Of a stretch of 64,000 nt of DNA, positions 41,820 to 52,277 are shown piece by piece. The notes under the pieces were generated by a model, which searched no databases, was not told the origin of the DNA, and saw only the letters and a program-made list of their open reading frames with translations. Origin of the DNA: Caecitellus pseudoparvulus (lineage: Eukaryota > Bigyra: Bicosoecida); contig CBFFRQ010000055.1 in the NCBI GenBank assembly GCA_965644315.1, positions 62,001-126,000 on the forward strand. Direction: 5' to 3'. The translations under genes were made by a program, and so were the position numbers. Each line of letters begins with the position of its first letter. Position 1 is the first letter of the stretch.

Positions 41820-42355
41820 CTACCCTTGGCTGGTTGAGGCAGCTTTCGCAGCCGCTCGCCGAGCGAGCCTGTCAGCTTTGTGCTTGGCCCGAATACTGCG
41901 AGTGACGCAGCCGGTGAACTTGCGGAACTTTATGGGGTCGATTTCCCCCGGTTCCAACTGCGACGCGTGAGTGGGGCACGTTGTCTGTACAACACCGCTG
42001 TCAGGAGCAGCTATCGAGATCTGCGCCACTCACGCCTTCTGCGCCGTACACTTGCAGGAAGCACTCTTCGTCCGTGCAGCGCAGGACACAATTATCGTTT
42101 TCATGGGGATGAATGTGTGCGCACGTGCTGGCTGCACACGCCTTCTTCCGCTGACGCCACGTCCGGTTCTGCGAGCAGCCACCGTGAAACGTCGGCGAAA
42201 CGCGAAGAGTGGAGTGGCACTCGACGTACCCTCCGTGCCGCATTCCGAGCGTACTTCGCACCATCCACGGCAATGCAACAGCAAATGAGGCACACTATGA
42301 GGAGGCTTTGCAGTCGAGCTAGGCTCCACAACGCAGTGTGGGCGCGAGGTCGCAT
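41820..42355 (-). CDS. Small secreted cysteine protein, DUF4787-like
   Basis: Three exons, 42355-42230, 42168-42034 and 41957-41820, all phase 0, give 132 residues. A signal peptide (L-L-I-V-C-L-I-C-C-C-I-A-V-D-G) is followed by a basic linker. The conserved core is N-D-N-C-V-L-R-C, E-E-C-F-L-Q-V-Y-G, then L-E-P-G-E-I-D and F-R-K-F-T-G-C-V. I know this pattern from short eukaryotic proteins grouped as DUF4787, of unknown function. The C-terminus is basic (K-A-D-R-L-A-R-R). It is probably a luminal or secreted disulphide-bonded protein. The intron phases and the conserved core crossing the last junction make the model credible. Confidence 0.75.
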
Positions 42356-42560
42356 GCCGTGGCAGGCGAGCCCGCTGCCAGGCGCTGGCCAATTCGAGCG
42401 CACTTCTTGGGCCAGCACTCCAGCAAGCGGCATGTGAAGCAAAGCAATTCATTCACAAGTCGATCCGAACTGCACACGAGCAAAGGAAGTTTGAGATGAG
42501 GGGGCTCAAGCACGGCCACGTTGCCAACGAAGAAGGAAGGCTGGGACCGACTGCGGCACT

Positions 42561-45500
42561 TCAAATCCACGAGGACTTGCGGTGCGGGGGCTGTGCTGTG
42601 GAAGGGTCCATGGGAGGCGCAGATGCAGTAGGGGCTGGATAAGTCACTGGCGCCGGCGGAGGCATGTGGTGCGCCGCTTGGGCTTGGGCCATGCGCTGCA
42701 TGCGAGAGTCTCGCGCCTGCGCCAGGGGATTCTGCGTGCTCGTGCTGCCCTGCGCGGTGGGGGGCAGGGGCATGGTGTGCACGATGGTGGCCGTGCCGAC
42801 AGACTTCCCCCCAGTAGTGTACGCGATCTTGTCCCCGTTGCTGGTGGTGACACTGTCTTTGTTGCTGGAGCGGTACCAGTACACCGCAGCCACCACGACG
42901 ACGGCGGCGACGGTGATGACGACGCCCACCACGACGCCCGTGTCGCCGTTGCTCCCACTGCCAGAGGCCTCAGCACCCCCGTTGGTGTTGCCTGACGCAC
43001 CGACGTCGTCAGTCCCAGTGCCTGAGCTGGTGCCTCCCTGCCCGTCCCCCCGCCCCCCTCCGTTGCCAGATGTCGTGGTCCCAGTGGAGGTTGAGGGGGA
43101 GGCGCTTGCAGAGGCAGGTGCAGGGGAAGACGTGCGTTGCGGTGTTGTGGATACGGTGGCCTGGGGGGAGGGGGAGGCTGCTGGGGACTGCGACGGGGCG
43201 CCGGAGGGTGTCGGCAAGGCGGATGCCGTCGGCGTCACTGTCTGTGGGGGGGAGCTGGTAGAGGGCGAAGCGGAGCCAGCGGGGGAGCGAGAGGGAGAGG
43301 GTGTCACGACGCTGCTGCCGGTGGCACTGGCTGTGTGGCTGGGCGTCATGGTGGTGGAGGGGGACCCCGACGGCGAGGTGGAGGAGGAGGGCGTGGCGTG
43401 GCTGGACCCTGAGGGGGTGGGCGTGGCGGAGGGCGGCAGGGAGGGGGCAGGGGAGGGCCCGCAGCCCGTTCGCAGCGGGATGGCCAGGTGTGCCACGGCA
43501 TTGTCGCCCTCTGCGTGGGCGACGAGCTGCCCGTCCAGCGCCTGCTGCCCGGTATAGTATACCGTGACGACGATGTTGCCGCCTGTGCCGGGGGCGCCAC
43601 CAGACACGGTGATGGTGGGGCAGAAGGCGGGTGCCAAGGCGACACACATGAAGCGCTGCGTGAAGTAGCCCGTGCGCGGGTGCTCCAGCGTGTGGGAGGC
43701 GCCGTTGGCGTCGTTCAGAGTGGCTGTCCAGCCAGGAGCCCAGCCCTGCCCGTCCCGCGCAGTGAGGATGATGAAGAGGACTTGGGAGGAGAAGCCGCCG
43801 AAGGCGATGCAGGGGCTGGCGCCGGGAGGCAGGGGGATGGACGGCGAGCTGAGGGCCTGCACCAGCATCTGGTTGGCGGCGGTGGGCGGGATGAACGCTG
43901 CCATCCCGTACGGGTTGTCTGTGAACATGGTCAGGAAGTCGTCATCGGTGGTCAGGCGGCAGAAGGCGCCCCGGGTGAAGGCTGAGCTGTCGTCAGCACC
44001 CCACTGCTTGGAGGTGCGCATGAAGGCCACGTACTGCGACGCCTGGCAGGTGCTGCCGAAGGGGTCGGGCACCTCCCAGTTCGTGTACGCCAGCGCCTGC
44101 CCAGAGTGCGCGTTGACCCAGTGGCACTGGGGCGACCCCGGGATGATGGTGGGGCGCACGGCACCGATCCAGTGCGTCTCCACCGCGCTGGGCAGGGGGT
44201 GGTGCAGGAACTTGTGCACCTTGCCGTTCTGCACCGCATCGGTGATGTCCCCCAGCGTCGCTCCCAGCGCCGCACACGCCTCCTGGGCCCCAGCTGCGTC
44301 GTGGCGCTGGGGGATGACCGCGACGCAGTACCCTGGGCTGTCATTCTCGTCCTTGATGTACCGCCAGCCAAGGCCGAAGCCACTCGCACATGCGACGTGC
44401 CCACTGGGGGTCTGTGCCACCGCCCGCATGCCGCACACGGCACCGTACATGTCGCTGGGGCCGGCGGCACCATCAGGGCTAAGTCCCCACTCGCCCACGG
44501 CGCCAACAGGCTCCATGTAGCACTTGGCGCCTGGCACGAAGTCCTCGGGGTCGTACGCTGCACTCCAGAACGTCTCTTTGGCAGGGGAGCCGTCTGACAG
44601 GTACAGCGTGCCGAAGTTGGGCATGGCGAGGTCATCGGCAACTCCGCAGCCAATCCACGCACGCTCTCCCGGCTGCAGCGCAGCGATGGCAGCGACAACT
44701 TCGTTTTCGTCCACTGTGCCGATGGCTGCCAGCTTGGCATTGCTGTTCAGCCCGGCACAGGCTGCTTGGGCGCTGGTTGCGTTCATGCCTGGCACCGGAG
44801 CGACGCGCTTCAGGCAGTGGGCATTGTACGGAACCCAGCCAGCCAGGCACGGGTTGTCTTGGCGGTACACATTCTCGATGTACCCCAGCGCCTGCAGGCT
44901 CGTGCTGTCATCCACGGTCGTGTCTGAGGAGGTCCCAGTTGTGGCGGTGGTGGTGGTGCCACCGGTCAGCGCAGGCGGCGGCCTCCACGCCTGGGCAGCG
45001 CCGGGCGCGGCAGTGCACAGGTACGGGCCCTTGGCTTGCGCTGGGTAGCGCTGGGCTGTGAATCGGCCGCTGTTGGAGTTCAACTGCACCCTGGCAGGCT
45101 CCGTGAACACGGCGTTGTCGGGGAAGTAGGCGGCCCAGGAGGACCAAGCCAAGGGCGAGCCACCGTCGTCCACGAGGGTGAAGTTTGCGAACCTGGGCTG
45201 GCCGTCCCCCCCGATGGCGCCGTAGCGGGGGCCGCTGGCGCCCGACACCGGCGCGACCCAGGCAGCCCCCGCGATGCCGGTGATGCTGATGGGCGACAGC
45301 ATCTGCATGGCCACAGACTGCTGCAGGGCGCTCTGCACATCCAGCAGCCCCCCGCCCAACGCAGAGCAGTGTGACTCGCCCTCAGTCTGGAAGAGAGTGT
45401 GAAGCCCCAGCATGTAGCACTGGCCGTCTGGGGCGCTCCGCCAGCCCCGGGGGCAGGCGGGGTCTGAGTCCTGCAGGCGCGAGCACACAACGCCGTCGGC

Positions 45501-47030
45501 TGTGGCGGTCGGGGACGTCACCACGACGTACTCAGGTGTGTTGTCCATGTCCAGGTCATCCCTGAAACGCAGCACGGCGGGCATGCCAGGGTTCGTCTCG
45601 GTCAGCGGGCTCACGGTGTCGTACGGCTCCCCATTGATATTCTCCCACTCATCCAGCGAGGGGTTGAAGACGACCCCCGTCCACAGCTTGTCAGCGCCCG
45701 AGGAGCCAGGCAGGGATAGGTACAGGGAGCGCTGGAAGATGTCGGACATAGTGCCCGGCACGGCTGCCACGGACGTGTTGCTGGCAAGGGCTTCGCAGGC
45801 CGACACTGCGCTGGGAAAGCTCATGGGCGACGCGAAGTGCAGGGCTTGGTAGCAGTGCACACCATGGGCAGTCCAGCCGGGTGGGCATGGGTCAGGGAGA
45901 GGCCACGCCGCCGCCTGGGCGGGGGGGGGCAGCAACGCCAAGTTGAAGGCTTGCCCTGTCCCTGAAGGCGCCTCACACAAGTAGCTGCGGTGGTCCACCT
46001 GCCCATTGACGTCGGCCAGGCCGTCAAATGGCGCGACGGCCGACTTGGCCAGCACGAGGTTGTCCTGTTGCCCGCCGAAGTTCGTGGGCTGCTCCTGCAT
46101 CCACTCGGGCCAGCTGGGTGCGGCCCCCAGCGGCAAGCCCGACACTGACCAGCGGAAGCCGCCGGAGGCAGAGTCGTCCCTCGTCGCGCCGACGTAGAAG
46201 GCGGTGTCAAGTGAGTCCCACAGCACGTCAGCCTTGACTGCCGCCGCCTTGGCTGGCGTGACGAGCTCCGCCAAGCCGCCTTGCAGCAGGGCGCAGTCGC
46301 CTGCCGCCTGGGAGAAGGTCCGCTGCAGGTCTTGCTGGGCAAAGAAGCAGGAACCTGCGGCAGCGTTCCAGCCCAGGGCGCAGCCTGGGTCCTTGGCTCG
46401 GCGTTTGCACAGTGGCCGCAGCTGCGCAGAGGGGAGCTTGGCAGCCCAGTACTGCTCGTTCAGCGCAGTATTCATGAAGAGCGAGCAGGCAGCGCCGGAG
46501 AGGGAGGCATTGGGTTCCAGCGCCCCCGCCTTGCGCCAGTTTGCGTAATAAAACGGCCTGCGAAGTGGCGTGGCGTGGCGTGTGCGAGCAGGGTGTGCCG
46601 CTCGCCCGGAGCAGCGTTGCTCTCACGTCGAGTCGCTCCACGACCACACCCCACCGGCCTCTGAGCAGCCCAGCCAGAACTCGTACGTGCCGGAGCCGTG
46701 GTTGCCAGAGAGAGCCAGGGACGCAGCGTTGAAGAAGTCAGTCATTTCATTTGGAGAGTGGAAGGAGGCCAGCTGCGCGGTGTCAGTGAAGTTCACCTGC
46801 GTCGTGGAGTTGTCTGGGTTCACCACCAGCACTGGCATGGTGAGGTTGCTGCACCACTCTTCAGCCTGCGCCAGAGGCAGGGCAGGAGGCAAGGCCCCTG
46901 CCACATGGTAGCAGTAGGCGCCATGCCGCAGCCACCCAGCACTCTCACACCCGCCATGGGTGCCTGGCCCCACAGCAGCACCGGAGATCCCTACCAACAG
47001 CACTGCCAGGAGGATGCACCGCATGGTCAT
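42561..47030 (-). CDS. Type I membrane receptor with six C-type lectin-like modules
   Basis: Two exons, 47030-46627 and 46557-42561, give 1466 residues. A signal peptide (M-R-C-I-L-L-A-V-L-L-V-G) precedes six C-type lectin-like modules. Each is recognised by C-x(2)-G-W-x(4-6)-C-Y/F near its start: C-E-S-A-G-W, C-A-L-G-W, C-P-P-G-W, C-P-R-G-W, C-L-A-G-W, C-A-S-G-F. A Ser/Thr/Pro-rich stalk (about 1167-1305) is likely heavily O-glycosylated. A Gly-rich spacer, one membrane helix (about 1339-1362, all Val/Ala/Ile), and a short cytoplasmic tail ending in K-S-S-W-I follow. I do not see a clear E-P-N or Q-P-D sugar-binding triplet in most modules, so ligand binding may not be calcium-dependent. A role in cell or prey recognition or adhesion is inferred. 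ATG at 47030 or 47024 are both possible. Confidence 0.87.
43050..43470 (-). repeat. Ser/Thr/Pro-rich low-complexity stalk coding sequence
   Basis: This stretch encodes tandem-like S-P, T-P and P-S dipeptides on the minus strand. It separates the lectin modules from the membrane helix. It is a mucin-like stalk rather than a folded domain. The short-period repetition makes length polymorphism likely. Confidence 0.75.
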
Positions 47031-47661
47031 TTCGATGCGTGTCTCACACCTGCCTGCGACAGAGGGGGCGCGCATGGCGGTGTGGCATGCTCCGGTTGCT
47101 CACGCGAGGCGGGGGACGCGTTGCCTTGCTCGTCGCGGTGGTGCCGAGTGGCACCTCAGCGCTCGGCCCGGAGGGCACAAACTGCCACAAGGGGTGTAGG
47201 CTTACCTAATAAAGGGGCTGGCTTGGCGACAGCACACGGGAATCGCGAGCAGTAGCACCTCCTACGCCTTGATCGTCGAGCGTGAGGGTGAATGCAACCG
47301 GCGTTGTCGCTAGTTTCGCTGCTGCGCCTCCAAGGTGCTATGGTTCCAGCAACGCAATGGAGGGGAAGAAAAACTACGTTCACGGTGCAGAGGCCTGTAC
47401 AGAGCTTCGCACATGCTGCCGTCGGGGCGAGGTTTTGCGCAGGGTGGCAATCCGCAAGATGCTCGTCGCGGTCATTTTCCGCACCGATCAGCATTGTGCC
47501 ACGACGGTGCCGCCACATTCCTTCCGCACGGCGGTCTGCCGAAACGCAAGTTGGCCAACGCAGTGCAACACCCCTCATGCTGCAGCGTCTTGCCAGGCAG
47601 CAACGATCGCTGTCGCCCCGGCAGCGACAGGCTGTCACACAGCATTTCATCCCCTCTCGGC
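47031..47661. other. Divergent intergenic region between lectin receptor and K+ channel genes
   Basis: The 631 nt contain both promoters. An AATAAA on the plus strand near 47207 has no upstream plus-strand gene to serve. A plus-strand open frame runs from 47335 into the channel gene, but its first 109 codons show no domain content and precede a better ATG. Confidence 0.35.
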
Positions 47662-49275
47662 ATGGGCCTGACTGTCGACCAGTTTGACGGCCTTGCGCGA
47701 CAGGCTTCCCAAGCCCAGGCCATTTTCGTACTCTGCAGCCTGCTGCTGTGGGTGCTGGACATCGAGCTTACGCTGAACTCCCTCCTGCACGAGTCGGCGA
47801 GCGGAGCGTTTCTGCAGTGTCGCAGTAACCCACGCCTTGCAGGCTGCTCAGAAGCACAGCCTGCTGTATCCGTGGATGCAGACACCGCCTCGATTCTGCT
47901 TGCTGTGCGGTCAGTTGCGAGCGTTGTTGCTGTCGGGCTTGTCGCCACAGCAGCTGTGTACCATGCCAACAGGCACCTGCAGCTCACGTCACCTCTGGAT
48001 CTGCGCCCCGCACCCGTGCAGCAGGCGGAAGCTGCGGCGCCTTGGCGCACTGTGGCCTCAGCCTGCCGACCATGGCGCCGCAGGCTGTGCAGCTGGCGAG
48101 CCCACTGGGGGCTGGTGGGCGAGGTACTCGTCATGCTGCCCCACATCGTGCCTGGCGCAGCGGCGGCAGCTGCTGCTGTGCCCTCCCCCACACTGGGGTC
48201 TGCAGCGTGGCAAGTCAGCCTGTACAGCATCGCGCTGGCGCCCTTCATGTTCCTGCGCCTCTTCGTCCTGCTGCGTTGGGCGTACTTCTCCCTGAGCCCC
48301 CTGTCTCGACCGGCAGGGCAGTTCATCACGCGGTTCGTCGACCTGGGTGCAGCACCGCAGGCCTTCATGCTCAAGTCTGCATTCCGGGACCACCCCGTCA
48401 CTCTGACTGCCGGTGCATTCTCACTGCTGTTGCTGGGGGCAGCGTATGTTGTGCGGGTGCTGGAGGTCAGCGCTTGCCTTCTCACAGGCGGTGACGCGCC
48501 GAGGCTGGTGAGCCAGCGCGCCTTGTCCTTGCCGCTCCCACTGGAGGCGGGGGACTCCAGCGCACCCTGCCTCGCCCTGTCCATGCAAGAGGCGGTGTGG
48601 CTGATGATGGTCAGTTCCCTGACCGTCGGGTACGGCGACGTCGTGCCAGAGAGCTATGCCGGCCGGGCAGCTGGCTTCCTGGGCACACTGCTAGGCGTGC
48701 TGCTCACAGGCATCCTCATCGCCAGCACCATAGCCTTCCTGCGCCTGGGCTTGCCAGAGCAAGCCGTCGGGCAGTTCCTGCAGCGAAGCGTCGGGGAGCG
48801 CCGGCTCAAGGGGGTGGCCGCCTCTGCAGTGCAGGCAGTGTGGCGGCACTACAAAGCCGAGCAGCACTTCCTCACGTGGGTGCAGGGGGCGGCGGGCACA
48901 GTCGCGTTCCGCCCAGTTTCTGGCCGCTTGCCCCTGGAGCTGGCTGCGAAGCAGGCGGTGCACCGCTGGCGCACGCTGCGCTTCAAGGTGCGCTCTGCAG
49001 CCATGAACTCAAACTTGGCGCTGCAACGCAGCATTCGCACAGGGTCACTGTTGACTCGGGTGCAGGCAGTGCGGGAGGCCGCCGCTAGCCTGGCTGAACG
49101 CGTGCAAGCCCCCTCGCCCCCCAAGCACATGCCGCCTGTCCAGGCAGTCCGCGCCCCACCAGAGGTCATCCAGGCCACTCCCCAAGCACACCTGACCCAC
49201 ATTGAGGCAGAGCTCACTGCGCTGCGTGGCACCGTCACACGGCTCATGTCCTCAGTGGCCCCCGGGCCTTCCTGA
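47662..49275 (+). CDS. SK-type (calmodulin-gated) potassium channel
   Basis: A single frame of 537 residues. The ATG at 47662 was chosen over a longer upstream extension because homology-like sequence starts there and the context is good. Several hydrophobic segments (about 15-35, 70-100, 150-175, 185-215, 245-275) precede a pore loop. The K+ selectivity filter T-V-G-Y-G-D is at 321-326, and the last helix follows (G-T-L-L-G-V-L-L-T-G-I-L-I-A). Just after it, residues about 376-400 read E-R-R-L-K-G-V-A-A-S-A-V-Q-A-V-W-R-H-Y-K. This matches the spacing of the calmodulin-binding domain of small-conductance calcium-activated channels (R-x-K-x-A-A-x-x-V-L-x-x-W-x-x-Y-K). There is no arginine-ladder S4, which also fits SK rather than Kv. 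The C-terminal end may form a coiled coil (H-I-E-A-E-L-T-A-L-R). Plasma-membrane location is expected. Confidence 0.87.
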   Translation: MGLTVDQFDGLARQASQAQAIFVLCSLLLWVLDIELTLNSLLHESASGAFLQCRSNPRLAGCSEAQPAVSVDADTASILLAVRSVASVVAVGLVATAAVYHANRHLQLTSPLDLRPAPVQQAEAAAPWRTVASACRPWRRRLCSWRAHWGLVGEVLVMLPHIVPGAAAAAAAVPSPTLGSAAWQVSLYSIALAPFMFLRLFVLLRWAYFSLSPLSRPAGQFITRFVDLGAAPQAFMLKSAFRDHPVTLTAGAFSLLLLGAAYVVRVLEVSACLLTGGDAPRLVSQRALSLPLPLEAGDSSAPCLALSMQEAVWLMMVSSLTVGYGDVVPESYAGRAAGFLGTLLGVLLTGILIASTIAFLRLGLPEQAVGQFLQRSVGERRLKGVAASAVQAVWRHYKAEQHFLTWVQGAAGTVAFRPVSGRLPLELAAKQAVHRWRTLRFKVRSAAMNSNLALQRSIRTGSLLTRVQAVREAAASLAERVQAPSPPKHMPPVQAVRAPPEVIQATPQAHLTHIEAELTALRGTVTRLMSSVAPGPS

Positions 49276-49314
49276 GGCCAGCGGCGGGGTGCATGCGCAG
49301 CCTCCCACACGGCG

Positions 49315-50693
49315 CTACCCATCGGCCAAATCAGCCCACTTCACCCGGCGTTTCATGGGAGTTCCAGACGCCATGCTCGTCAGAGTGCCCCTGTCCGCCA
49401 TGTGCTGCGACAGGCGAGCCAGCGCACCGGCCAGCTCTGAGCCTTCCTTCTGGGCGCGGCCCGCCTGTGTCGGGGCCCGTGGGGCCTCCGCAGCTCCTGC
49501 CGTGGAAGGAGCTGCATCTTTGGCACCATCAGGAGCACGCAAACGTGCATGGTCCCCTTCCCCACCCCCCTGCCCCTCTGGACGGGTAGCAGGCATGCTC
49601 ATGGGAGCCCGTGCTTGTGCTGCCCGCCGCTTAGCCTGGGCGCGGTCCCGAATCAGCTGAAGAGCTGGGCAGAGAGCCTGGGCGGTTGCAGGCTTGACGG
49701 ACACCCGCCGCTCAGCGCGGCGGGGAGGTGGCTTGCCTTGGCTAGGTTTGGTGAGCTGCTGGCCAGGCAGCGCCCCTGCACCCCGGCTTTTGCCAGCGGC
49801 AAACACATCATCGAAGCGCAAGACGCGCCTGTACTTGAGCTTTTGGGGCTTGGGGTGCTTGCGGCGCAGGGCCTGCTTCTTGTCTGCCCCGGCAGTGGCT
49901 TGCTGTGTCGTGTGGGCATGTGCCCAGGCCGGCACCGGCTCCACGCCTGGCAGAGCCATGTCCTTGAAAATGGCAGCCAGGGTCTGTGTGCAGCGCAGGG
50001 CTGCCGGGCCGTCTGGGGTGGGCGAGGAGGGGGTGCCGTGCACTTGGCTGTGCAATTCAGCTGGCGTCCACAGCACCATCGTCCCATCGGCTGGGTGGTT
50101 CCCCAGCGCAGGCGCGAGGGCCTCAGAGCCAGACGTTTGCACCAGCACTACTTGCCGCTCATGCCATCCTGCAATGCAGAAGTCGCCGCTCAGCCACTTC
50201 CCTGCGTGCATGTACCAGACGTGGGAGAAGGGCATAAAAAACTGCTGCTGGACTTCGGCAGGAGCGCCAGGCATGCACGTGCGCAGAGCCTCCCAAACGG
50301 AGCTCTCCACCACGACGAGTGCCTTGGCATGGCGGGAATTCAGTCGGTATATGGCGCACTCCCCGGCGGAGCTGGACATGCTTGGGCAGTACACGAGCCA
50401 GGCTTGCTTGCTGGTGTCGGATAGTTGGCCATCTGTGTTTGTGGCAGGCGTCTGCACGATCAGGCCAACTTCATCATATCCATCCCACTCTGGAGACCAA
50501 AGCTTCCCGGGCACTCGCACCAACACCCCCGGGCGAAGGCTCTGTGGTGGATGACATGGAGGGCGGTGCATGCGGAAATTGCTCGACTGCACGGGCAGCG
50601 GCTTGCACCCACATCAACGCCTGGCTGAGTTGCCGCGGCAGGAGAGCGGGGCCGTTTCTTTCCGCGAGCATCGGATGATTTGGACCTCGCCAT
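49315..50693 (-). CDS. Uncharacterised basic protein with PP1-docking-like C-terminus
   Basis: Two exons, 50693-50613 and 50541-49315, joined in phase 0 across a 71-nt intron (GTGGGT donor, CACAG acceptor), give 435 residues. The first exon encodes a nuclear-localisation-like start (R-G-K-K-R-P-R-S-P). Residues about 28-60 (L-R-P-G-V-L-V-R-V-P-G-K-L-W) look like a small beta-barrel, perhaps Tudor-like. A folded region to about 200 is followed by basic, disordered sequence with many Lys, Arg, Pro and Gln. The C-terminus reads R-R-V-K-W-A-D-L, an R-V-x-F/W type docking motif for protein phosphatase 1. I do not recognise the family. A nuclear regulatory subunit is inferred weakly. The gene is convergent with the K+ channel gene (39 nt between stops). 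Confidence 0.6.
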
Positions 50694-51086
50694 GCCCGTG
50701 CTCTAGCACATCATGTGTATGCCTGGGCCAGCAAGACAGTCGCGAAGGCACTCAGGCACTTGTCTCCCTTCGCCACGCCAGCTGCTGGGTGGTGGTGGCA
50801 GCTTGCAGTGCAGCGAGGGAAGAAGGGCAAACAACAGGGCGATGCTGGAGAGCAGTGTGCCCGACTTCCTTCAGTTCCTCTTGGGTAGTGGGCGCGTGAG
50901 TCTAGGGGTACAATGTGGCGTGCCTGGATCATTCGGTGGAAAAATTGCATCATTCGCGCAACTTGAATTGGATGACCGCATCGTGCGTTCCCGAAACCTG
51001 GCACTGCAGGCGTACTTTTCAAAGAGCTGCCACGTCATCCCTCTCTGTTGGTGTTTTTGTGTCCGGTAGACATACTTTTGTCAACC
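50694..51086. other. Divergent intergenic region upstream of RPS8
   Basis: The 393 nt between divergent start codons should hold the ribosomal-protein promoter. I see a pyrimidine-rich tract just before 51060, where ribosomal protein genes often start transcription. No clear RNA gene was found. Confidence 0.35.
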
Positions 51087-52119
51087 ATGGGTACGTAGCG
51101 TGTGGTCGTTCTCGCAAGGGCGGTGCTGCAGTTCGTTTCCCTGGTCTCGTGAGCTGTGTCCTGGCGCTGTGCTGCAGCTGTCATGTCTGCTGCCTGCTGG
51201 ATTGGAGTGGCTGTGCGAAGCATGGTTTGTGGGCGCTTAGGCTTCGGTTTTGCGTGCTACCAACCTGCTCGAAGCAGTCGAACAGTCTGGGGCAGGGCCG
51301 CGTGGGTGCGGAAAATGACACGGCTGTGTCCCTGGCCTTGGTGTTGCTCTCCGCGCTTCAGCGGCTCGGGCCGTGTGGACGATATCCCGCTGATCCCATG
51401 TTGCTTGCTGCCTCCTTGGCACGTCACCATGATCGGGCGGTGCCCCTGGCTCCTCGCCCACTCTTGCCGGATGTGGCCTGCACTGGCTCGCCCCCCGCCC
51501 CCCCTTCACAGCCATCACCCGTGACTCTCGCCACAAGCGCCGCCACACTGGCGGGCGCCGCAACTCCTACAAGAAGAAGCGCAAGTATGAGACCGGCCGT
51601 CAGCCAGCCATGACCAAGCTGGGTGGCAAGCGCATCCACCTCGTCCGCACCCGCGGCGGGAACACCAAGCACCGTGCTCTGCGCCTGGAGGACGGCAACT
51701 ACTCTTGGGGCTCTGAGGCCATCACCCGCAAGACCCGTATCCTGGACGTCGTCTACAACGCATCCAACAACGAGCTGGTGCGCACCAAGACCCTGGTGAA
51801 GAACGCCATCGTCGTCATCGATGCCACTCCCTTCCGCTCTTGGTACGAGGAGCACTACAAGGTGCAGATCGGCCAGAAGGGCCAGGAGCAGCCCACCCCT
51901 GCTGAGGTCTCTGCTGCAGACAAGGAGACTGTCGAGGCACGCCGCAAGGTCATGGAGCTGGACACCAAGCTGAACGAGCAGTTCGTGACCGGCCGCCTGT
52001 ATGCTGCCATCTCCAGCCGCCCTGGCCAGTCCGGCCGTGCTGACGGCTACATCCTGGAGGGCAAGGAGCTTGAGTTCTACACCCGCAAGCTGGCACAGAA
52101 GAAGGGCCGCAAGGCATAA
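51087..52119 (+). CDS. RPS8: 40S ribosomal protein S8 (eS8)
   Basis: Exon 1 is only ATGG (51087-51090). After a 421-nt intron, exon 2 (51512-52119) completes a 203-residue protein, the normal eS8 size. The spliced start reads [12 protein letters not shown], matching the conserved eS8 N-terminus with Ala in place of the usual Gly2. Further blocks are [26 protein letters not shown], and F-R-S-W-Y-E-E-H-Y. The protein binds 18S rRNA in the small subunit. Codons are strongly biased to C- and G-ending forms, as expected of a highly expressed gene. The intron is several times longer than others in this window. Choice of the first exon rests on the donor GTACGT directly after ATGG and on phase. Confidence 0.95.
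51091..51511 (+). other. Long first intron of RPS8
   Basis: The 421-nt intron runs from GTACGT to a C-rich tract ending TTCACAG. Introns of ribosomal-protein genes often host small nucleolar RNAs or enhancers, and human RPS8 itself hosts several. I looked for C box (RTGATGA) and D box (CTGA) pairs and found none that convinces, so I claim no RNA gene. Confidence 0.7.
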
Positions 52120-52277
52120 AGAGCTTGTTGGCAGTTTCGCCGTGTCGCGTTGCTGCTGCGAGGGCAATGCAGTCACAGCATCCACCCACATTGCCTCTTC
52201 ACAAAGACAACTATATCATCCTGTCATGCTGTGCATTTGAACACTTCCCTCATCTCCCCCCTTTCCGTCATCTCAGC

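Noticed and set aside
46540-46560. AATAAA-type hexamer as a poly(A) signal
   Set aside because: It lies inside the only intron of the lectin gene and on the wrong strand.
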